Below are positions 37,286-47,224 of a DNA stretch of 64,000 nt, one piece after another. A model generated the notes under the pieces. The model saw only the letters and a program-made list of their open reading frames with translations, did not search any database and was not told the DNA's origin. A program made the position numbers and the translations under genes. Within the stretch, counting starts at the first letter, position 1. The number at the start of each line of letters is the position of its first letter. Source of the DNA: JAWLBM01 sp041687675 (GTDB taxonomy: Bacteria > Pseudomonadota > Alphaproteobacteria > Rhizobiales > Pleomorphomonadaceae); assembly GCA_041687675.1 (NCBI GenBank), contig JAWLBM010000013.1, positions 1 through 64,000 on the forward strand. The letters run 5' to 3'.

Positions 37286-40200
37286 GCTGCGTCTCCCTGG
37301 CCGCCTCGACGCGCCAGATGGCGAACGGAAGGTCCGATGGGTCGAGGTGAATTCGCTGGTACTTGCCCGCGAGGGTGAAGCGGTGACCGCGCATCAGGTC
37401 GGTCAGCTCCAGCGCCGCGTGGTCGGACAGGCCGAAGCGCCAGAACGGCAACTCCACGTCGGCGCCCTGCGGGGCGTGGGGGTCGAGGCTGATGGCGATC
37501 AGGAGCACGTTGTCCCGGTTCGTCGTCGCCTTCTCGTAGAAGATCACCCGGTCGTTCCTGGCGGTGAGGAAGTGAATGCCGAGGTGCGAGTGCAGCGCCG
37601 GGTTGTCGCGCCGGATCCGGTTCAGCTGCGTGATCTCGGAGACGATGTTGCCGGGGCGGTTCCAGTCCCAGGCCCGGATCTCGTACTTCTCGGAGTCGAG
37701 GTACTCCTCCTTGCCGGGCACCGGGCGGCCCTCGCAGACCTCGAAGCCGTTGTACATGCCCCACAGGCCCGACGTGGTCGTCGCCAGCCCGGCGCGGATG
37801 AGATAGGCCGAGCGCGGCGCGTTCTGCAGGAAGCCGGGGTTGATGTCGGGCGTGTTGACGAAGAAGTGCGGGCGGAAGAAGTCGCGCGGCGCCTCCGTCG
37901 TCAGCTCCTCGAGATAGGTCTCCAGCTCCCACTTGGTGTTGCGCCAGGTGAAGTAGGTGTAGCTCTGGGAGAAGCCGATCTTGGCGAGGCGGTACATCAC
38001 CTTCGGCCGGGTGAAGGCCTCGGCGAGGAACACCGCGTCCGGATGGGTGGCGCGGATGTCGGCGATCAGCCATTCCCAGAAGGGGAAGGCCTTGGTGTGC
38101 GGGTTGTCGACGCGGAACAGCCGGACGCCCTGCTCCACCCAGAACAGCACCACGTCGCGGAGCGCGATCCACAGCGAGGGGATCGAGCCAGGCGTGTAGA
38201 AGTCGACGTTGACGATGTCCTCGTACTTCTTCGGCGGGTTCTCGGCGTAGCGGATCGAGCCGTCCGGCCGCCAGTCGAACCACTCCGGGTGCTCCTTCAG
38301 CCAGGGATGGTCGGGCGAGCACTGGATGGCGAAGTCGAGCGCGATCTCGAGTCCGTGGTCGGCCGCCGCCGCGACCAGCCGGCGGAAATCGTCCAGCGTG
38401 CCGAGTTCCGGGTGGATGGCGTCGTGGCCGCCGGCCTCCGAGCCGATCGCGTAGGGGCTGCCGGGATCGTCCGGGCCGGCCTTCAGGGAGTTGTTGCGGC
38501 CCTTGCGGTTGGTCTGGCCTATCGGGTGGATCGGCGGGAAGTAGAGCACGTCGAAGCCCATGGCCTTCACCCGCGGCAGTTCGCCGATGACGTCGTCGAA
38601 GGTGCCGTGGCGGCGCGGGTCGCCGCTCATCGAGCGCGGGAACAGCTCGTACCAGGAGGCGAAGCCGGCGCCGATCCGCTCCGCATCCACCGGGATCGGC
38701 CGCTCGAGCCGGTAGCGGAAGCGGCGCAGGTCCGCCGCCTTCATCAGCTCCGCCGTCTCCGGCCGGGTGAGTTCGGCGAGGCGGATGGCGTCGTCGTCGG
38801 GCTCCAGCCGCTCCAGGAGGGCCTCGAGGCCGGCGGAGACCTCGTCGTCGCGGTCGCTGCCCGCGAGGGTCTCCTCCACAAGCCGCCGGCCCTCCTCGAG
38901 CTCCAGCGACACCCGCAGCCCGGCGGCGTGCTTCTTGCCCAGTTCGTCCAGGAAGGTGGCGAAGACGTCCTTCCAGACCTCCATCGTGTAGTACCAGCGG
39001 CCCAGCCGCTCGAGCGGCATCTCCGCCGTCCAGCGGTCGTTGCCGAGCGGACGCATCGGGGTCTCGCGCCAGTCCGTCTCGTCGGCTGCCCGCCAGAGCA
39101 GGATCGCGGCGAGCTTGTCGTGGCCGTCGCCGATGATGTCGGCCTCGACGGACAGGACGTCGCCGACGGTGCGCTTCACCGCGAAGCGGCCCTCGTCGAC
39201 CGCCGGTTCCACCGCCTCGACGGCGAAGCGCGGCCAGCCGGTCGCCTCCTCGACGCCGGGCACGTCGACGGTGGCGTCGATCACGGCGGAGGCCTCGCCC
39301 TCGAGCACCTGCACGTCGCCGGGGCCGAGGTGGATCCGAGCGAGGCTGCCGACCTCCGGCGCACCGGCGATGTCGACGAAGCGCTCGATCCGCCCGCCGG
39401 CCTCGGTGAGGAGGTGTCCCGCCTCCACCGACGCGGACCGGCGCAGGTCCGGGTTGACGACGACGAGGCGGGCCCGCCCGGCGCTGCGAAGGTCCGCGCC
39501 GTCGGCGCGCAGCACCGCTGTGAGCGGCGCGCTCGGCCCGGTCAGCGGCCGGATCTCGCCGCGGGCGAAGTCGGCGCCGCGGCCGGCGAGGAAGCGGTTC
39601 ACGGTCGCGATCTCGCCGGTGAGGTCGACGCGGGCCCGCTCGCGGATCCGCTCGAGGTCGGACGGGGCGCCGCGGGTCCGCTCCAGCGGCTCGCGGGCGC
39701 CATATTCCATTCCCATCGGCACCAGGATGCCGTCGCCCAGCGAGGCGGCGAGCCAGAGGCCGCGGCCGAGCACGCGCCGGACCTCGTCGTCGCTGTCGCC
39801 GCCGGCCGCGAGGCGCGTTTCGAAGGGCGCCTCTGGAAAGGCGATCGCCGGCCCGATGCGGCGATGCACGTCATGCTCGTCGATCACCCAGGGCGACCGG
39901 CAGTCCCACCAGCGCAGCGACGAGAACACGGCGTCGAAGCCGGCGTCGGCGATCGCCATCCGGTGCTCGAAGGCGATGCCGGGCAGCCAGGCCAGGAAGC
40001 GGGCGCCGGGCGCCCTCGCCCGCACCGCCGCGATCAGGTCGCGCCACTTCGACGGCGGCACCCGGTCGATGCCGAGGCAGCGGAAGCCGGCGACGCCGCG
40101 CTCCGCCATCGCGGCGAGGCGGCCGGCGAGTTCGTCGAACACCGGGCTGGCGAGGTCGATCTCAACGGCGCCGCGCTCGGACGGGTCGATGCGCGGGTCC

Positions 40201-40559
40201 AGCGCCGCCTCGTCCGCCGAGACCTCGCGGCCGCCGGCGTAGAGCCCGCCCGAGGCCGCGCGGTCGGCGACGAGGTCGACCATCAGCGACAGGCCGCGCC
40301 GGCCGGCCTCGTCGACGATGCGGGCGATCCCGTCCACCGCCGCACCCTCCCAGCCGAGGGCCGGGTGGAGGCGGTCCGGGTCGAAGGTGAGGAAGAGGTT
40401 GCGACAGCTGCCGGGATCGAAGGGCGGCGCCGTCAGGACCGTGTCGAAGCCCATCCCGGCGGCATGGTCGAGCCCTGCGCCCCAGTCGCCGAGGCGACCC
40501 ATCACGAGTGGATGAACATAATAGATGCGGGGTGTCGATGGCCTTGCGTCTGTCATCAT
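37278..40559 (-). CDS. glgE: alpha-1,4-glucan:maltose-1-phosphate maltosyltransferase with an extra N-terminal GH13-like domain
   Basis: 1093 residues against about 660-700 for GlgE alone. Residues about 430-1093 are GlgE: ADIIGDGHDKLAAILLWR, FPRSMSGDPRRHGTF, VLYFPPIHPIGQTNRKGRNN, LFRVDNPHTKAFPFWEWL (nucleophile Asp), FLAEAFTRPKVM (Glu) and FFVNTPDINP. It adds maltosyl units from maltose-1-phosphate to alpha-glucan. Residues about 10-250 follow a GH13 barrel but lack all three catalytic acids: GFRCL at 159-163 instead of GFRxD, FLAWLPG at 188-194 without Glu, FPEAPFETRL at 241-250 without the NHD Asp. The extra domain is probably glucan-binding or structural. ATG at 40557-40559; first gene of the operon. 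Confidence 0.93.
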
Positions 40560-40879
40560 CCGTCCGCGCTCTGGTTCCGACCGGAGGAGCGGACGACGAC
40601 GTAGAAGCCCTTGCCGGAAGAGCGAATCCCCCAGAGAGCGGCGAACGTCGGCGCGTGCCCCACCGGGGAGGAACCACACGGAGCCCGGATGGTTCCCCGA
40701 TTGGTGGACACTTCGACCTGCGCGCACGGGCGGCGGGGCGCTGGCGGACCGCCTGAAAAAGCGCGGGCGGGGGACCGATCGCGTCGAATCTCCGCTATAG
40801 AAGGCGTCTCGCCGCCAGCCGGCCGGGCGCCCTCGAAGAGCTGGCGCCCTCCCCGCCACCCGCCCGCGACCTCATACGG
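40560..40879. other. divergent intergenic region between glgE and the rraA-like gene
   Basis: About 320 bases that must hold promoters for both directions. Frames on both strands are short and Arg/Pro-rich. No convincing -35/-10 pair, operator or riboswitch was recognised. Confidence 0.4.
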
Positions 40880-41596
40880 ATGACCCCTATGCCCCTCGAT
40901 CCTCGCGCCATCGAAACGCTCCGCGGCGTCTCGACCGCGACCCTCACCACCGTGCTCCTGAAGAAGGGGCTCCGGAACGTCTGGATGCGCGGCACGCGGC
41001 CGCTCCGGCCCGGCCAGCCGCGGATCGTCGGGCCGGCCTTCACGCTGCGCTTCGTGCCCGCCCGCGAGGACCTCGCCACGCCCGCGAGCTGGGCCTCGCC
41101 GATCTCCACCCGCGCCGCCATCGAGGCGATGCCCGAGGGCTGCGTCGCCGTGGTCGGCTCCGCCGGCGTTCGCGACGCCGGCATCTTCGGCGACATCCTC
41201 TGCGCCCGGATGAAGAAGCGCGGGGCCGCGGCGCTGGTCACGGATGGCGTGGTGCGCGACGCGGCCGGCGTGCTCGGCACCGGGCTTCCGGTCTGGTGCG
41301 ACGGCGTGGCGGCGCCGCCGTCGGTCGCGGGCCTGACCTTCGTCGGCTGGCAGGAACCGATCGGCTGCGGCGGCGTGGCGGTGTTCCCGGACGACATCGT
41401 GGTCGTCGACGACGACGGCGCGGTGCTCGTTCCCGCCGCGCTCCTCGACGCGGTGCTCGCCGAGGCTCCCGAGCAGGAGCGGGTGGAGGCCTGGATCATG
41501 GAGGAGGTCGACCGCGGCGTGCCGCTGCCGGGGCTCTATCCGATGAACGAGGAGACCCGCGCCCGCTACCAGGCAACGAAGAAGGAGACCGAGTGA
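40880..41596 (+). CDS. RraA/HMG aldolase family protein
   Basis: 238 residues from ATG 40880; ATG 40889 is a possible alternative start. Family features: VSTATLTTVLLKKGLRNVWMRG, VGPAFTLRFVP, VAVVGSAGVRDAGIFGDILCARMKKRGAAALVTDGVVRDAAG with the Mg-binding Arg/Asp, and VVVDDDGAVLVP. The family includes HMG/CHA aldolases and oxaloacetate decarboxylases of aromatic or sugar-acid breakdown, as well as RraA, an RNase E inhibitor. Coupling to a DapA-like lyase (ATGA overlap) favours a carbon-catabolic role rather than RNase regulation. Confidence 0.85.
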   Translation: MTPMPLDPRAIETLRGVSTATLTTVLLKKGLRNVWMRGTRPLRPGQPRIVGPAFTLRFVPAREDLATPASWASPISTRAAIEAMPEGCVAVVGSAGVRDAGIFGDILCARMKKRGAAALVTDGVVRDAAGVLGTGLPVWCDGVAAPPSVAGLTFVGWQEPIGCGGVAVFPDDIVVVDDDGAVLVPAALLDAVLAEAPEQERVEAWIMEEVDRGVPLPGLYPMNEETRARYQATKKETE

Positions 41597-42522
41597 TGCC
41601 CCTCGACCCGAGCGCCCGCGGCGTCTACACCATCGCCGCCACCCCGTTCCACCCGGACGGCCGGCTCGACCTCGCCTCGCTCGACCGGCTGACCGACTTC
41701 TACGTCGGCTGCGGCGTCGACGGGCTCACGATCCTCGGCATCATGGGCGAGGCGAACAAGCTGGAGCCGGAGGAGGCCGAGGAGGTGGTGCGCCGGGTCG
41801 TCGCCCGCGCCGGGATCCCGGTCGTCGTCGGCGTCTCCTCGCCGAGCCTTGCCGCCATGCGCCGCCTCGCCCGCTTCTCCATGGACGCCGGCGCCGCCGG
41901 GGTGATGGTGGCCCCGGTGCCCTCGCTCAGGACCGACGACCAGATCACCGGCTACTTCGCCCAGGCCGTCGAGGCGATCGGCGAGGACGTGCCCTTCGTG
42001 ATCCAGGACTATCCCCTCACCCTCTCGGTGGTGATGGCGCCGGAGGTGATCCGCCGGATCGTCGAGGCGCATCCCTCCTGCGTGATGCTGAAGCACGAGG
42101 ACTGGCCGGGGCTGGAGAAGATCTCGCGCCTGCGCGCCTTCGAGGCCGAGGGCCGGATGCGGCACATCTCGATCCTCTGCGGCAACGGCGGCCTGTTCCT
42201 CGACTTTGAGACCGAGCGCGGCGCCGACGGCGCGATGACCGGCTACGCCTTTCCGGACATGCTGGTGGACCTCGTCCGCCTTGCCGCCGAGGGACGTCGG
42301 GACGAGGCGCACGACCTCTTCGACGCCCACCTGCCGCTGATCCGCTACGAGCAGCAGCAGGGCGTCGGCCTCGCCGTTCGCAAGTACCTGCTGATGCGCC
42401 GCGGCGCGATCGCCAGCGAGGCGCAGCGCAAGCCGGGCAGCGCACTCACGGCGGCGGCCCGCGCCGAGGTGGACTACCTGCTGTCGCGCCTAGAACGGCG
42501 GGATCCGCGGGCGGCGACCTGA
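41596..42522 (+). CDS. DapA/NAL family class I aldolase (DHDPS-like)
   Basis: 308 residues, ATG overlapping the stop of the rraA-like gene. The TIM-barrel family is shown by GVYTIAATPFHPDGRLDLASL, GVDGLTILGIMGEANKLEPEEAEEVVRR, VVVGVSS, FVIQDYP with the catalytic Tyr, and VMLKHED with the Schiff-base Lys. GIMGEANKL replaces the GTTGE of true DapA, so the substrate is probably a 2-keto acid other than pyruvate plus aspartate semialdehyde, such as a sugar acid. No dehydrogenase or transporter is adjacent to narrow it. Confidence 0.85.
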   Translation: MPLDPSARGVYTIAATPFHPDGRLDLASLDRLTDFYVGCGVDGLTILGIMGEANKLEPEEAEEVVRRVVARAGIPVVVGVSSPSLAAMRRLARFSMDAGAAGVMVAPVPSLRTDDQITGYFAQAVEAIGEDVPFVIQDYPLTLSVVMAPEVIRRIVEAHPSCVMLKHEDWPGLEKISRLRAFEAEGRMRHISILCGNGGLFLDFETERGADGAMTGYAFPDMLVDLVRLAAEGRRDEAHDLFDAHLPLIRYEQQQGVGLAVRKYLLMRRGAIASEAQRKPGSALTAAARAEVDYLLSRLERRDPRAAT

Positions 42523-42720
42523 GACCGTCCTCGACACGTGCTCGCGCATGGCGGCGGCCTCGGCCGCCACCTGCCGGTTGGCGGCGCGGACGAGGCGGCT
42601 GCGGTGGCGCTCGCGGATGGCGCGGTTGGTCTGCCTCAGGTCCCACATCGCGCCGGCGAGGATCACGGCGAAGACGACGAGGGTGAGGACGAGGGCGGTC
42701 GGCGTGTAGAACATCTCCAT
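42490..42720 (-). CDS. small membrane protein, paralogue 1
   Basis: 76 residues; AGGAGG lies 7 bases before the ATG. One N-terminal helix (about residues 6-26) is followed by WDLRQTNRAIRERHRSRLVRAANR and a basic tail. Closely patterned on the protein encoded at 42934-43170 (MEMFYTP against MEIDYAP, WDLRQTNRAIRERH against WDMRRTDRALREHR). Its 3' end overlaps the convergent aldolase gene by 33 bases. Unknown function; the tail would face the cytoplasm. Confidence 0.6.
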   Translation of the reverse strand: MEMFYTPTALVLTLVVFAVILAGAMWDLRQTNRAIRERHRSRLVRAANRQVAAEAAAMREHVSRTVSGRRPRIPPF

Positions 42721-42933
42721 GTCCTGGCCTCCTGACGCGGAAGGCTGTTCCTCCCGCTGGCCCCACCGAACCGGTCACCGGCGCTCGCGTTCCGCGCGGC
42801 GGCGATCACGTGAGCGGGAACGAACCGCCGCGCTGCCTCCGGGAAGGGCGGCGACGGCGGGCCGCCGGGATGCCCGCCCCGCCGACGGCCGGGCGGTGCT
42901 CCAGGCGGGTCGGCGGGGCCGAGGCGCCCACCG

Positions 42934-43170
42934 TCACGGCTCCCGCGGCGGAACGGGCGCGCGGTTCTCCGGGGACGTCGGGCCGGCGCCATGCCGCGAC
43001 GGCGGGGCGACACCCATCGGCGTGCGGTTGGCGGCGTCCATCAGGCTGCTGTGGCGATGCTCGCGCAGGGCGCGGTCGGTGCGGCGCATGTCCCAGACGG
43101 CGCCCGCGAGCACCGCCAGGAAGGTCATCATCGCAAGAAGCAGCAGGATCGGTGCGTAGTCGATCTCCAT
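42934..43170 (-). CDS. small membrane protein, paralogue 2
   Basis: 78 residues with AGGAGG 6 bases before the ATG (43168-43170). One hydrophobic helix (about residues 6-26), then AGAVWDMRRTDRALREHRHSSLMDAANR, ending in a Pro-rich tail. A tandem paralogue of the downstream gene at 42490; both are on the same strand, 213 bases apart. Divergent from the AI-2E family permease gene. No family recognised. Confidence 0.6.
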   Translation of the reverse strand: MEIDYAPILLLLAMMTFLAVLAGAVWDMRRTDRALREHRHSSLMDAANRTPMGVAPPSRHGAGPTSPENRAPVPPREP

Positions 43171-43313
43171 CAGGGTCCTCCTGGTCGTAGTGACTCGTCC
43201 AGCAAACGGAACGGGCCAGTTCCCGGCGACGTTCCACGACGGAGCATCACGACTGCGGGAACCCCGTGCCCGGCTCTCCCGTTCCTGACTCGAGCGCATG
43301 GAGGACCCAGGAC

Positions 43314-44468
43314 ATGTCGGAGGCCGGCCCGCACGTCCGCGAAGGGTCCGAGTCGCAGGTTCTTCGCTTTGAAAAACCAGTTGCCTTCTCGATCCACGTC
43401 TGCGCCTTCGTGCTCGGCGCCGGCGCGCTCTATCTCGGCCGCGAGGTGGCGCTGCCCGTCCTCCTGGCCACCCTCGTCGCCCTGACGATCCGCCCCGTCG
43501 TGCGCTATCTCGACCGCCGCGGCATTCCCGCCGCCGCGACCTCCGTCGTGCTGGTCCTCTCCCTTGCCGGCGTGCTGGCGAGCGGCGTCTACGTCCTCAG
43601 CGGACCCGTCTCGCACTGGCTGCAGGAGGCCCCCTCGATCGGCCAGCAGGTGCGCTGGAAGCTGCAGACGGTCCACGGCTCGGTCGAGGCGCTGAAGGAC
43701 GTCGAGGAGCAGGTCGACGAGATCTCGGGCGGGGACGAGCAGGGTTTCGGCGACCCCCAGGAGGTGGTCATCGCCGAACCGGGCTTCCTCGCCAACGCCA
43801 CCTCCGTGGTCTGGGACCTGGCGACCACCCTCGGCCTGACTCTGATCCTGCTCCTGTTCCTGCTCGCCTCGGGGGACATGATCTACGAGAAGATCCTGAG
43901 GGTGCTGCCCACCCTCAGCGACAAGAAGGCCGCGCTCAGGATCATCCACGACATCGAGAAGTCGATCTCCCGCTACCTCGCCACGGTGAGCGTGGTGAAC
44001 ATGGGTCTCGGCGTCGCCATCGGGGTGGCGATGTGGCTGCTGGGCATGCCGAACCCTGCCCTGTGGGGGGTGGCGGCGACGCTGCTCAACTTCCTGCCCT
44101 ACGTGGGCGCGATCATCGGGGTCGGAATGGTGGGCCTGGTGGCGCTGGTCACCTTTCCGGAGATCGGCCAGGCCGCCCTGGTGCCGGCGACCTACCTGGC
44201 GCTCACCATGCTCGAGGGCAACGTGGTCACCCCGATCATCCTTGGCCGGCGGCTGGAGCTGAACACCGTGGCGATCTTCCTCGGCATCGCCTTCTGGGGC
44301 TGGGTGTGGGGGCTCGCCGGTGTGCTGATCGCCGTGCCCTTCCTGGTCGCGGTGAAGCGGGTCTGCGACCACCTGCCGACCTGGGCGCACCTCGGCGAGT
44401 TCCTCGCCGCCCCGCAGCATCTCAGGGCCGAGGGCGCCGGCGAGCAGGCGCCCCGGCCGGGCGACTGA
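43314..44468 (+). CDS. AI-2E family transporter (PerM/TqsA/YdiK type)
   Basis: 384 residues. Paired hydrophobic segments near the N terminus (about 23-75), a soluble amphipathic stretch (about 95-155, EEQVDEISGGDEQG) and five or more C-terminal membrane helices give the usual family layout. Characteristic segments: LPVLLATLVALTIRPVVRYLDRRGIP, LLNFLPYVGAIIGVGMVGLVAL, EGNVVTPIILGRRLELNTVAIFLGIAFWGWVWGLAGVLIAVPF. Family members export autoinducer-2 or sodium/proton-coupled solutes; the cargo cannot be inferred. Inner membrane. Confidence 0.9.
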   Translation: MSEAGPHVREGSESQVLRFEKPVAFSIHVCAFVLGAGALYLGREVALPVLLATLVALTIRPVVRYLDRRGIPAAATSVVLVLSLAGVLASGVYVLSGPVSHWLQEAPSIGQQVRWKLQTVHGSVEALKDVEEQVDEISGGDEQGFGDPQEVVIAEPGFLANATSVVWDLATTLGLTLILLLFLLASGDMIYEKILRVLPTLSDKKAALRIIHDIEKSISRYLATVSVVNMGLGVAIGVAMWLLGMPNPALWGVAATLLNFLPYVGAIIGVGMVGLVALVTFPEIGQAALVPATYLALTMLEGNVVTPIILGRRLELNTVAIFLGIAFWGWVWGLAGVLIAVPFLVAVKRVCDHLPTWAHLGEFLAAPQHLRAEGAGEQAPRPGD

Positions 44469-44475
44469 CCCCGGT

Positions 44476-45522
44476 TCAGCCGGGCGGCAGCAGCGGCGCT
44501 CGCCGCAGGGCGGCAAGGTCGGCGGAGCCGGTCGAGAAGCAGACGATCCGCAGCTGCCGGACGGTGACGGAGAGGCTCTGCACGACCTCCTCCGCGGAGA
44601 GGATCGCCGGCCCGATCAGCGCCGCCGCCTGGCCAACCAGGTCGGCGCCGAGCCGGATCGCCCGCGCCGCGTCGAGGCCGTCGCGGATGCCGCCGGACCC
44701 GATCACCATCGTCTCCGGGCAGGCCGCGCGCACGGCGACGATGGCCTCGGCCGTGGGGATGCCCCAGCCGGCGAAGGCGGCGGCGACGCGGGCGTCGGCC
44801 GGGTCGCCCGCCCGTTGCGCCTCCACCGCCGCCCAGGAGGTGCCGCCGGCGCCGGCGACGTCGATTGCCGCGACGCCGGCCTCGACCAGCCGCGCGGCGG
44901 TCGGCCCCGAGATGCCGTTGCCGACCTCCTTGACGACGATCGGCACCGGCATCTCGCGGGCGAGCCGCCCGATGCCGTCCAGCACCCCGCGCCACCGCCG
45001 GTCGCCCTCCGGCTGGACCGCCTCCTGCAGCGGGTTGAGGTGGACGATCAGCGCGTCGGCGCCGATCATCTCCACCGCCCGACGGGCCTCGTCGAGGCCG
45101 TAGCCGGCGACGAGCTGGGCGCCGCCGAAGTTGGCGAGGATCGGCACGTCCGGCGCAAGGCGCCGCAGCTCCGCGGACAGGCCGAGCGAGCCGTCGCCCT
45201 CGAGCGCCACGCGCTGCGAGCCGACGGCGAAGGCGATGCCGAGTTCCTGGGCGGCCTCGGCGAGGTTGCGGTTGATCCCGGCCGCGCGGGCGGGGCCGCC
45301 GGTCATCGAGGAGATCAGCAGCGGCGCCCGAATGCGGCGCCCGAGGAAGGTGGTGGACAGGTCCACCTGGTCGAGGTCGAGCTCCGGCAGCGCCTCGTGG
45401 ACGAAGCGCACCCGCTCGAGCCCGGTGGTCACCCGGCGGTCGGCGGCCCCGGAGAGCACGATGTCGAGATGCTGGTCCTTGCGCCCCAGCATGGCGGCCG
45501 CCTGCGGCTTTGTCTCGTCCAA
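44476..45522 (-). CDS. fni: type 2 isopentenyl-diphosphate delta-isomerase
   Basis: 348 residues from TTG 45520-45522, which has GAGGGGGA 8 bases upstream and gives the standard length; ATG 10 codons later is the alternative. FMN-dependent TIM barrel: RKDQHLDIVL near the start, LLISSMTGG (FMN), NFGGAQLV, HLNPLQEAVQPEGDRRW (catalytic Gln and Mg-binding Glu), IVVKEVGNGIS and IGSGGIRDGLDAAR. It interconverts IPP and DMAPP for isoprenoid synthesis, using reduced FMN and NAD(P)H. Convergent with the AI-2E family gene, 7 bases apart. No other isoprenoid gene nearby. Confidence 0.93.
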   Translation of the reverse strand: MDETKPQAAAMLGRKDQHLDIVLSGAADRRVTTGLERVRFVHEALPELDLDQVDLSTTFLGRRIRAPLLISSMTGGPARAAGINRNLAEAAQELGIAFAVGSQRVALEGDGSLGLSAELRRLAPDVPILANFGGAQLVAGYGLDEARRAVEMIGADALIVHLNPLQEAVQPEGDRRWRGVLDGIGRLAREMPVPIVVKEVGNGISGPTAARLVEAGVAAIDVAGAGGTSWAAVEAQRAGDPADARVAAAFAGWGIPTAEAIVAVRAACPETMVIGSGGIRDGLDAARAIRLGADLVGQAAALIGPAILSAEEVVQSLSVTVRQLRIVCFSTGSADLAALRRAPLLPPG

Positions 45523-45614
45523 CGGTCGATTCCCCCTCGGCCCCGGTCCTGCCCGGCGATGATCGCCGCGATCGGCGACGCCGTGAAGGGGCATCAAGCG
45601 CACCGCCGCCCGCG

Positions 45615-46061
45615 TCAGCCGTAGACGGCGTTCGCCCGCTCCTCGAAGGCCTCGGCGAAGCGGCGGAAGGCCTTGTCGAACATCGCGCCCATCAGCGCGC
45701 CGAGGGTGCGGCTCTTGAACTCGTAGGTGATCCAGAAGCCGATTGCGCAGCCCTCGCCGTCCGGCCGGAAGGTCCAGCGGTTCTCCAGGTGCCGGAACGG
45801 GCCGTCGAGGTACTCGACCAGGATCTCGTTGTTCGGCCGGTCGAGCGTCACCTTGGAGGTGAAGGTCTCGCGGAAGAGCGCGTAGGCGACGGTCATGTCG
45901 GCGACCATCACCTCGCGACCGTCCTCGAGCGGGCGCTTCAAGCGCACGGTCAGCGCCTCGCAGAGCGGCACGAAGCGCGGGTACTGCTCGACGTCCGCGA
46001 CGAGGTCGAACATCTTGTCGGGCGCGTGGCGGACGCGGCGAGTGGTCTGGAAGGACGGCAT
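45615..46061 (-). CDS. COQ10 / RatA-type START-like domain protein
   Basis: 148 residues starting MPSFQTTRRVRHAPDKMFDLVADVEQYPRFVPLCEALTV, the standard opening of the polyketide cyclase/COQ10 family, ending LGALMGAMFDKAFRRFAEAFEERANAVYG. Mitochondrial homologues bind ubiquinone and support respiration; the E. coli homologue RatA is said to block ribosome joining. Next to lipA in alphaproteobacteria, a quinone-related housekeeping role is more likely than a toxin role. It follows lipA by 29 bases on the same strand. Confidence 0.9.
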   Translation of the reverse strand: MPSFQTTRRVRHAPDKMFDLVADVEQYPRFVPLCEALTVRLKRPLEDGREVMVADMTVAYALFRETFTSKVTLDRPNNEILVEYLDGPFRHLENRWTFRPDGEGCAIGFWITYEFKSRTLGALMGAMFDKAFRRFAEAFEERANAVYG

Positions 46062-46090
46062 GCGGCTCGGGTCGGTCGGCCCCTCTTGTC

Positions 46091-47053
46091 TCAGGCGGTG
46101 GCGGCGCGGGCCTCGCGGGCGGCACTCAGCCGCGCGAAGTCCTCGCCCGCATGGTGCGACGAACGCGTCAGCGGGCTCGACGACACCATCAGGAACCCCT
46201 TCACGTAGGCCACGGTTTCGAAGGACTTGAACTCGTCCGGGGTCAGGAAGCGGACGATCGGGTGGTGCTTGCGGGTCGGCTGCAGGTACTGGCCGATGGT
46301 GATGAAGTCGACGTCCGCCGAGCGCAGGTCGTCCATCAGCTGCAGCACCTCGTTCCGCTCCTCGCCGAGCCCGACCATGATGCCGGACTTGGTGAACATG
46401 GTGGGGTCCAGCTCCTTCACCCGCTGCAGCAGGCGGATGGAGTGGAAGTAGCGCGCCCCCGGGCGAACGGTCAGGTATTTCGACGGGACGGTCTCGAGGT
46501 TGTGGTTGAAGACGTCGGGCCTCGCCTCCACGACGACCTCGAGCGCGCCCTCCTTGCGCAGGAAGTCCGGCGTCAGCACCTCGATGGTGGTCGAGGGAGA
46601 GCGGGCGCGGATCGCGCCGATCACCTCGGCGAAGTGGCGGGCGCCGCCGTCGTCCAGGTCGTCGCGGTCGACCGAGGTGATCACCACGTGGCTGAGGCCG
46701 AGCTTCTCGACCGCGATCGCCACGTTCTCCGGCTCGCGCGGGTCGAGCGGGCCGGGAAGCCCGGTCCGGACGTTGCAGAAGGCGCAGGCGCGGGTGCAGG
46801 TGTCGCCCATGATCATCATGGTCGCGTGCTTCTTCGACCAGCACTCGCCGATGTTCGGGCAGCCGGCCTCCTCGCAGACGGTGACGAGGCCGTTCTCCTT
46901 CACGATCGCATGGGTCTCGCGATAGACCGGCGAGCCGGGGGCCTTGACGCGGATCCACTCCGGCTTGCGCAGGACCGGATGGTCGGGCCGGTGGGCCTTC
47001 TCCGGATGGCGCGCCTTGGGCGGGTTCTTCACCGTGTCGACCAGCGTGACCAT
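46091..47053 (-). CDS. lipA: lipoyl synthase
   Basis: 320 residues. Radical SAM enzyme that inserts two sulfurs into octanoyl-lipoyl domains. The auxiliary [4Fe-4S] cluster uses Cys60, Cys65 and Cys71 (VCEEAGCPNIGEC) and a C-terminal Ser (RSSHHAG); the SAM cluster uses Cys86, Cys90 and Cys93 (CTRACAFC). VITSVDRDDLDDGGA and NHNLETVPS are family hallmarks. First gene of a pair with the COQ10-type gene. Confidence 0.98.
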   Translation of the reverse strand: MVTLVDTVKNPPKARHPEKAHRPDHPVLRKPEWIRVKAPGSPVYRETHAIVKENGLVTVCEEAGCPNIGECWSKKHATMMIMGDTCTRACAFCNVRTGLPGPLDPREPENVAIAVEKLGLSHVVITSVDRDDLDDGGARHFAEVIGAIRARSPSTTIEVLTPDFLRKEGALEVVVEARPDVFNHNLETVPSKYLTVRPGARYFHSIRLLQRVKELDPTMFTKSGIMVGLGEERNEVLQLMDDLRSADVDFITIGQYLQPTRKHHPIVRFLTPDEFKSFETVAYVKGFLMVSSSPLTRSSHHAGEDFARLSAAREARAATA

Positions 47054-47224
47054 GCCTTCGCCCCGAGCCTCCTCGCTCCCGGCCGCGACGGCCGGCGTCC
47101 TCGCCCGATCACATGAAGCATCCCGTCCGAATTCTCAAGGGGATGCGACCGGATGGCGGCCATGCGCCCGGCGCCGGGCGGACGAAATCCCGGTTCAGCC
47201 GCCGGGCGTCCGACCACGTCCCTC

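Noticed and set aside
45615..46061. RatA toxin of a toxin-antitoxin pair
   Set aside because: The START-like family is shared with COQ10 quinone-binding proteins, no RatB-type antitoxin is adjacent, and the lipA linkage suggests a housekeeping role.
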